IMG/VR virus record: IMGVR_UViG_3300025508_000024
Span: 1-54,419 of that record
Length of the DNA stretch: 54,419 bases
Strand: one strand, 5' to 3'
Origin: a virus
Part shown: positions 49,416 through 54,419 of the stretch, in pieces
Layout of the letters: the number at the start of each line of letters is the position of its first letter
Numbering within the stretch: position 1 is the first letter of the stretch
Program-made: the position numbers and the translations under genes
The notes under the pieces: model-generated
The model's input: the letters and a program-made list of their open reading frames with translations, nothing else
What the model was told of the DNA's origin: nothing
Database searches by the model: none

Positions 49416-49705
49416 TGGCTGTAAGAAAGACTGCTGCAGGCGCTAGATTAAAGCGTTGGTTTAAAGAGAAGTGGACAACACCTAGTGGTAAGAAGGATTA
49501 CTCTAAAGGTGAAAATACATTTAGACCTACTAGACGTATATCTAAGGATACACCATCTACATGGTCTGAATTGTCAAAATCTGAGAAAGCAGCAGCGCAG
49601 AAAGAGAAGAATACTAAAGGTAGAGTTAGTAGATATAAAAAGAAAAAGAAAGTTAAACGTGCAAAGGGTGGTGGATTTATATTACCTGGACCAGCAAGAA
49701 TATAA
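49415..49705 (+). CDS. Small basic protein, DUF5872-related
   Basis: 96 residues with the motif ARLKRWFKEKWTTPSGKKDY, then FRPTRRISKDTPSTWSELS. The RWFKEKW region and the Pro-Arg-Pro-Thr-Arg-Arg-type turn recall DUF5872-like sequences. The tail is basic with a final GGGFILPGPARI. It overlaps the preceding gene by one base and is followed by a related small gene two bases later. Function unknown. Confidence 0.6.
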   Translation: MAVRKTAAGARLKRWFKEKWTTPSGKKDYSKGENTFRPTRRISKDTPSTWSELSKSEKAAAQKEKNTKGRVSRYKKKKKVKRAKGGGFILPGPARI

Positions 49706-49707
49706 TT

Positions 49708-49980
49708 ATGGCAAAGACAGCGGCATGGACAAGAAAAGCAGGCAAGAACCCTAGCGGCGGATTAAACGCTGCAGGTAGAGCTTCTTACAATAGATCAACA
49801 GGAGGTAACTTGAAAGCTCCTAGTAAGAAGAAGGGAAACAAAAGACGTTCTAGCTTCTGTAGTAGAATGTGCGGTATGAAATCTAAGCGTACAGGAGCTA
49901 AAGGTCAAAGAGATCCTAATTCAAGAATTAATAAATCGCTACGTGCATGGAACTGTGGTAGCTGTAGTAACTGGAGATAA
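49708..49980 (+). CDS. Small basic protein, DUF6321-like
   Basis: 90 residues. AAWTRKAGKNPSGGLNAAGR, then ASYNRSTGGNLKAPSKKKGN is the conserved start of a small family (recalled as DUF6321) in marine and gut phages and some large viruses. Later FCSRMCGMKSKRTGAK and CGSCSNWR contain two Cys pairs, maybe a zinc site. Its place beside two other small basic genes suggests a shared packaged or DNA-binding role. Confidence 0.65.
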   Translation: MAKTAAWTRKAGKNPSGGLNAAGRASYNRSTGGNLKAPSKKKGNKRRSSFCSRMCGMKSKRTGAKGQRDPNSRINKSLRAWNCGSCSNWR

Positions 49981-49982
49981 AC

Positions 49983-50933
49983 ATGGCAGTATATAAGAAC
50001 ATATCAAGTAAGATGATTATTAGAAAGGTTTTCAGAGATTTGAAGCCTACTGGGGATGAATGGATAGATGATGCAATAGAGTGGATGGGAGAAGCTTTAG
50101 AGCATATAGGTGCAGCTTCACAGCTGTGTCAGAAGCAGTGTGTTCTTACTATTGAAGATCACAAAGCATGTTTACCAGGCGACTTGTATTTTATAAATCA
50201 AGTAGCTATCAGTACAAGTTCTACTCCTGAAGCAAGTGAGGAGTTAGATGTATTGACAGAGCAGGTTCGTAAACTACGAGCTGAAATAGCAGAATATAAT
50301 AGCACTCTTGAGGATGATGTTGCAAATAGTAGCAGTATTACCAATGCAGACTTGAATGTATATGACACACAATATAAAGCTAACGTAGCAGAACTAAGAG
50401 AACTAATCAGTAGGATAACCGTTTTAGAGGGGATATTTTTTAATACTGATAATGGAGGTGTGGGCCTACAGCCTTTGAGCTATAGTGCTAGCACCTTCCA
50501 TAAATCTATGCACTGTGACGATTGCGTAAATGAATACTCAAACCACATATCTAGTTATATAGTGGATTGTGATTATATAAAAACATCTTTTGCTTCTGGT
50601 AAAGTTTGTATAAGCTATACAGCATTTCCAATAGATGATGATTGTTTTCCAATGGTGCCAGATGACATAAGTTATAAAGAAGCTATGTTCTGGTATATAT
50701 ACAAACAAATGTTATTAGGTGGATACGACAAGCCTAACAATAAGATAGATTATAACTTTGCAGATCAGAAATGGCAGTACTATTGTACTCAAGCTAGAAA
50801 TGCAGCTAACTACCCAGACATAGAAAAATACGAGTCTTATATGAATCAATGGGTTAGACTTGTACCAGATATTAATAGGCACGCATGTTTCTTTGAAGAA
50901 TTAAATGAAAGAGAAACTTTATATAGAGGTTAA
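49983..50933 (+). CDS. Ring-protein-like connector 3
   Basis: 316 residues. The opening (MAVYKNISSKMIIRKVFRDL, then DEWIDDAIEWMGEALEHIGA) is a helical N-terminus as in the two other ring-like genes, followed by CQKQCVLTIEDHKACLPGDL and YFINQVAI, a beta loop. The middle is a coiled coil (VLTEQVRKLRAEIAEYNSTL) and the end is globular with conserved Cys. It lies directly upstream of the GLNKD protein and overlaps its start by one base, the typical neighbourhood of tail-connector proteins in crAss-like phages. Confidence 0.65.
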   Translation: MAVYKNISSKMIIRKVFRDLKPTGDEWIDDAIEWMGEALEHIGAASQLCQKQCVLTIEDHKACLPGDLYFINQVAISTSSTPEASEELDVLTEQVRKLRAEIAEYNSTLEDDVANSSSITNADLNVYDTQYKANVAELRELISRITVLEGIFFNTDNGGVGLQPLSYSASTFHKSMHCDDCVNEYSNHISSYIVDCDYIKTSFASGKVCISYTAFPIDDDCFPMVPDDISYKEAMFWYIYKQMLLGGYDKPNNKIDYNFADQKWQYYCTQARNAANYPDIEKYESYMNQWVRLVPDINRHACFFEELNERETLYRG

Positions 50934-53900
50934 TGGCTAAGTATATAAAAGGATTAAATAAAGACACAGCTCCAGTAGATCAGCCAGAAGGATCATACAG
51001 ATATGCTAAGAATATGCTATCTAATGAAACTGCTGGTGCATTATCTAATGAGCCTGGTAACATAAGTGTTAACTCAGCTATAGCAAATGGACATAAAGTT
51101 ATAGGTAGTATTGAAGTTACAGATGATACTGTAGTTCTATTTACTACAGATAATAGTGATGTTCATCACATATATATCTATGCTGCTAGTACAGATTCTG
51201 TAAATCTTGTATTAAGAACTGAGCCTGTAATTAACCCTGCTCACCCAATAAATGCTGGGGGTAGTGATGCAGACTTTGATTTAAAATTTAGTTGGGATTA
51301 CCCTATAGAAGGAACATATAAGTTTGATCCAGATAACAATCTTATAGTATACTGGACAGATAATAATAATCCTCCTAGATCACTAAATATTACAAGACAA
51401 ATAAACGAAAGCACTACCGCTAGAATATATGGTGTAAATCCTTTTACATCTCCTAACAAAAATTACATAGACAGACTTAACTTATTTCCACACGCAGGTC
51501 CAGTTCCTAGAATAGCATTTGATAGAATTGCAAACGGAGGCGCACTAAAGTCAGGAGTATACTATTTGTTTTTAGCCTATGTAGATCAAAACTTTACACA
51601 AACTAACTATGTATCTTACTCTCTAGGTGTTCCTATTGTAGAAGACGATGAGAGTGTAGCCCCAATAGAAAGATATGATGGGTGTGAGCCAGATACACAG
51701 ACTGGTAAATCTATTGTGTGGGAAGCTAGTAACCTTAATACAGACTATGAATTTTTAAGACCTATTGTAGTTTATAGAAGTAAAGATGCAGAATTTGCAT
51801 TTAGACTAAATGATATAGATATAAGTTCTAATTCTACTACTGTAATATTTTCAGGGCTAGAAGGTTACGGGTCTTCTTCAGTAGAAGAAGCTATTATAGA
51901 TACAGTAGCCTACGATACAGCAAAAACACTAACACAGCTAGATAGTATATTATACCTAGGTAATTTGTCTGGAACAAAAGATGTGGGATACCAACCGTAT
52001 GCAAACTTTATAAAAGTATCATCAGTAGTATCTCCACCTTTAAATCCGTTTGATCCTTATGAATTAACCATAGACAACCTAGACTATGGGTATTTAAATA
52101 CAAAACCTTACACACAGGTATTATCAGGTATAACAAAGCAGGGAGGATTTAGAGATATAGACAGAATATCTTCTACTAGAAACGCCCCTGCAAGTAATCC
52201 TGGACAAGTACACAATAGAAAAGGGTACACAAGAGATGAGGTATATGCTTTTTACATAGCGTTTATACTTAATGATGGTAGCATGTCTTATGCATACCAC
52301 ATACCTGGTAGAACTCCAATTACAGTTGCAGATGGGTCTCAAATTAGAAAGGTAGGAACTAATAATCCTATAACAGGATCTATTTCTGAAGACGACGTTC
52401 TTGAAGATCAGGACCTTATAGACCTAACACAGAGTCAAGGTCAAATGTTTCACTTCTATGACTTTTCTATATTTGGTGCTGGAGTAGCTCGTAATATGAA
52501 TTTTTGGCAAAACAAAAACGAGTTCTACCCAAACACAGATGACTACTTAATGATTAATGCTAATGATCCTGCAAATACAGTAGAGGATTTAAGAGGTAGC
52601 AATGTTAGGCATCATCATATGCCATGTAATACTAATAGTAATAGAAGAACTATAGAAGGAAGTGATAGTACAATTACTCCAGCAACAGATACAACTACCT
52701 CAGTATACTATTTTTATTTTGACGGGTTTAGTACTAATCATGATGACGATGCTCAACAAGAGCTAGATAGTATACTTATAGATACAAATGATACATCTGC
52801 AAATACTAGTGCTATAGATCAGACTGCGGGTTTTGGCAATGACTGGGAAAATGGTAGTGATCAGCTTCAAGATTCACTTGGTTCTATTAGTAACTGGCAG
52901 TATCAACTTCCTGAAGGCGGAGAACAAGGATGGTTTTTATGGGACACTAATTCTAACAGTGGTGGAACTACTGCAACTATTAGTAGTGTTACCACTGACT
53001 CTAATGGTATTACAGATATAGATATAAATCAGACTGCTAGTGGCGGAGGAATTTTTACCGGAGGCCTTTTTGGTACAATAGACCAAATAAACCAATCACC
53101 TAACAGTGTAGTTGGTTATTTTGTTTGGGAATCAACAGTTGATGCTATAAGCGCAAACGGATCAATTTCAGACAGAGTACGAGCTTTAGGTGTAGAGTTT
53201 GAAGATATAAAAATACCACAGAGTATAGCAGATAAAGTACAAGGATTTAGGATATATTATGCAGAGCGTAAGCATTCTAACAGAAGAATATTAGGTCAGG
53301 ATGTAATAAAAAATACTAGTAATATAAATGATATAGATGTTAGTGCATGTGAAGGTGATCCTGGTAATGGAGGAAGTGAAGATTTTATACTGTCTCCTGG
53401 AGTTCTTTTTAGAGGCTCTATAAACACAGCTACTTTCCACGATTTTTATCTGTTAAATAATAGAAACAGTTTAGTACCTGCTACACATACTAGTGAAGAG
53501 TATAGAGTAAGAATGTTTTCTTTACTAGGACCGGGTAATTCTTATAATGATTTTCAAAGCTATCAAAGTGCTGGAGATGATTGTATAATGCAAGACTCTT
53601 ATGTAACAGCACATCTTGGTAGTCAGTTTATAGCGTACACAACTAACAATACACCTTTTTATCATTTCCCAATAAGAGAAAAATGTAAAACATACTTGAA
53701 TGGTGATTCTATATATGATGGTAGAGGTATTGGATTTGGTAAAAGAATTTTTAATGTTGGAGGAGAAAGCTCTATACTTCTAGCTTATAACCCTGATAGA
53801 ATGCCTGTGCAGAGAGCATTTAGTCATCCTGGAGATGGAACAGCTGCTACGCCGTGGCATCAAGTTCCTTCATCAAATGATCCTTTTTCATACGAAGTTC

Positions 53901-54419
53901 CTTCAACACAGGTAGAGCTTAAACTGCATAATTTACATGCATTTAAAACTGACATGTATTTATCTTATGATACTCAGGAATTAATATGGACAGGGTTTGA
54001 GGTATTAGGAGATGAGTTAGATAACTATACGGTTGAATCTGATAATACATCTACTGTTGGAGCTACACATAGAACTGGTAGTGTATTTGGAGGAGATACT
54101 TTTATATGTAGACACGGGTATCGTATTACACATAGACCTGCATATAATGGTCCTTTTCCTAGAGATCATAAATCTTTATTATATGTAATAGCTGAGTCTA
54201 CAGATAATATAAACTTTAGGCATGAGCTTACCAATGAAAGTTCATACTTTCCAGGATCTCCTGCAAAACGAATGTTAGATTTAAAAGCTGAGATAGATCT
54301 TACTAAGAAAGATAATATGAAATATGATGAATCATTCTCTTTGGGCATTGCAGATATAAAGCCTGCTATACCATACCCATTAAGAGAGTCTGATCCTAGC
54401 ATATTTAAAACAAGAGTAC
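50933..54419 (+). CDS. crAss-like stabilisation/muzzle-type tail protein (3' end beyond window)
   Basis: The ATG at 50933 overlaps the previous stop by one base; the frame stays open to the right edge (about 1162 codons). The N-terminus MAKYIKGLNKDTAPVDQPEG, then YRYAKNMLSNETAGALSNEP matches the conserved start of large structural proteins of crAss-like phages (GLNKD, Y..A.N......GALSNE). The segment GGALKSGVYYLFLAYVDQNF and its continuation recur in that family. It is one of the biggest tail proteins and probably stabilises the tail or surrounds the tail hub. Only part is seen, so domain order at the C-terminus is unknown. Confidence 0.75.
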   Translation, partial: MAKYIKGLNKDTAPVDQPEGSYRYAKNMLSNETAGALSNEPGNISVNSAIANGHKVIGSIEVTDDTVVLFTTDNSDVHHIYIYAASTDSVNLVLRTEPVINPAHPINAGGSDADFDLKFSWDYPIEGTYKFDPDNNLIVYWTDNNNPPRSLNITRQINESTTARIYGVNPFTSPNKNYIDRLNLFPHAGPVPRIAFDRIANGGALKSGVYYLFLAYVDQNFTQTNYVSYSLGVPIVEDDESVAPIERYDGCEPDTQTGKSIVWEASNLNTDYEFLRPIVVYRSKDAEFAFRLNDIDISSNSTTVIFSGLEGYGSSSVEEAIIDTVAYDTAKTLTQLDSILYLGNLSGTKDVGYQPYANFIKVSSVVSPPLNPFDPYELTIDNLDYGYLNTKPYTQVLSGITKQGGFRDIDRISSTRNAPASNPGQVHNRKGYTRDEVYAFYIAFILNDGSMSYAYHIPGRTPITVADGSQIRKVGTNNPITGSISEDDVLEDQDLIDLTQSQGQMFHFYDFSIFGAGVARNMNFWQNKNEFYPNTDDYLMINANDPANTVEDLRGSNVRHHHMPCNTNSNRRTIEGSDSTITPATDTTTSVYYFYFDGFSTNHDDDAQQELDSILIDTNDTSANTSAIDQTAGFGNDWENGSDQLQDSLGSISNWQYQLPEGGEQGWFLWDTNSNSGGTTATISSVTTDSNGITDIDINQTASGGGIFTGGLFGTIDQINQSPNSVVGYFVWESTVDAISANGSISDRVRALGVEFEDIKIPQSIADKVQGFRIYYAERKHSNRRILGQDVIKNTSNINDIDVSACEGDPGNGGSEDFILSPGVLFRGSINTATFHDFYLLNNRNSLVPATHTSEEYRVRMFSLLGPGNSYNDFQSYQSAGDDCIMQDSYVTAHLGSQFIAYTTNNTPFYHFPIREKCKTYLNGDSIYDGRGIGFGKRIFNVGGESSILLAYNPDRMPVQRAFSHPGDGTAATPWHQVPSSNDPFSYEVPSTQVELKLHNLHAFKTDMYLSYDTQELIWTGFEVLGDELDNYTVESDNTSTVGATHRTGSVFGGDTFICRHGYRITHRPAYNGPFPRDHKSLLYVIAESTDNINFRHELTNESSYFPGSPAKRMLDLKAEIDLTKKDNMKYDESFSLGIADIKPAIPYPLRESDPSIFKTRV

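Overview
The window is one AT-rich, gene-dense stretch of a virulent tailed-phage genome whose host is almost certainly a member of the Bacteroidota (Flavobacteriia-like). Host evidence in the sequence: promoters of the TTTG-N19/21-TAnnTTTG type, a signal-peptide protein ending in a type IX secretion (T9SS) sorting domain, Bacteroidota-style lipoproteins and an outer-membrane beta-barrel-like protein. The virion genes (terminase, portal, scaffold, major capsid protein, three ring-protein-like genes, and a large 'GLNKD' protein at the right edge) and the PolA-type replication set resemble crAss-like podoviruses and related marine Bacteroidota phages. No integrase or lysogeny repressor was recognised.

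Layout. Positions 1-14186 (minus strand) hold the early/replication module. Reading right to left: two hypothetical genes, an AT-hook protein, family A DNA polymerase, a DnaA domain IV-like protein, a tiny membrane protein, an SF2 helicase, a DnaB-like helicase with a neighbour that may load it, a Sak4-like ATPase, an acidic-tailed putative SSB, a TOPRIM primase, a PD-(D/E)XK nuclease, and an rIIA/rIIB pair (rIIB runs off the window). Positions 14187-16500 form the divergence zone between early and late modules. It is mostly non-coding and unusually rich in RNA structure: a ~370-nt folded RNA (A), a micro-operon of one two-TM protein and two overlapping lipoproteins, two type I hammerhead ribozymes that would excise a 328-nt folded RNA (B), one small early gene, and a third folded RNA (C) on the plus strand behind a near-consensus Bacteroidota promoter.

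Positions 16502-54419 (plus strand) are the late module. A GroES-like protein and small regulatory/packaging genes lead to TerL, portal, a cargo-like protein, scaffold and capsid protein, followed by a terminator. Next come ring and decoration proteins and a second terminator, then fibre genes. An exported-protein block follows: beta-barrel OMP, TM/coiled-coil protein, thioredoxin-fold protein without CxxC, and the T9SS-targeted repeat protein. After that come a DUF5675-like putative wall hydrolase, another fibre, a holin, a metallophosphoesterase, small basic proteins, ring proteins and the start of the GLNKD protein.

The candidate for an undescribed system is the divergence zone: two mutually covarying hammerhead ribozymes flank a structured RNA immediately upstream of membrane/lipoprotein genes, and two more large structured RNAs lie within about 1 kb. 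The ribozyme calls rest on base-by-base agreement with the hammerhead core. The functions of the RNAs are unknown.
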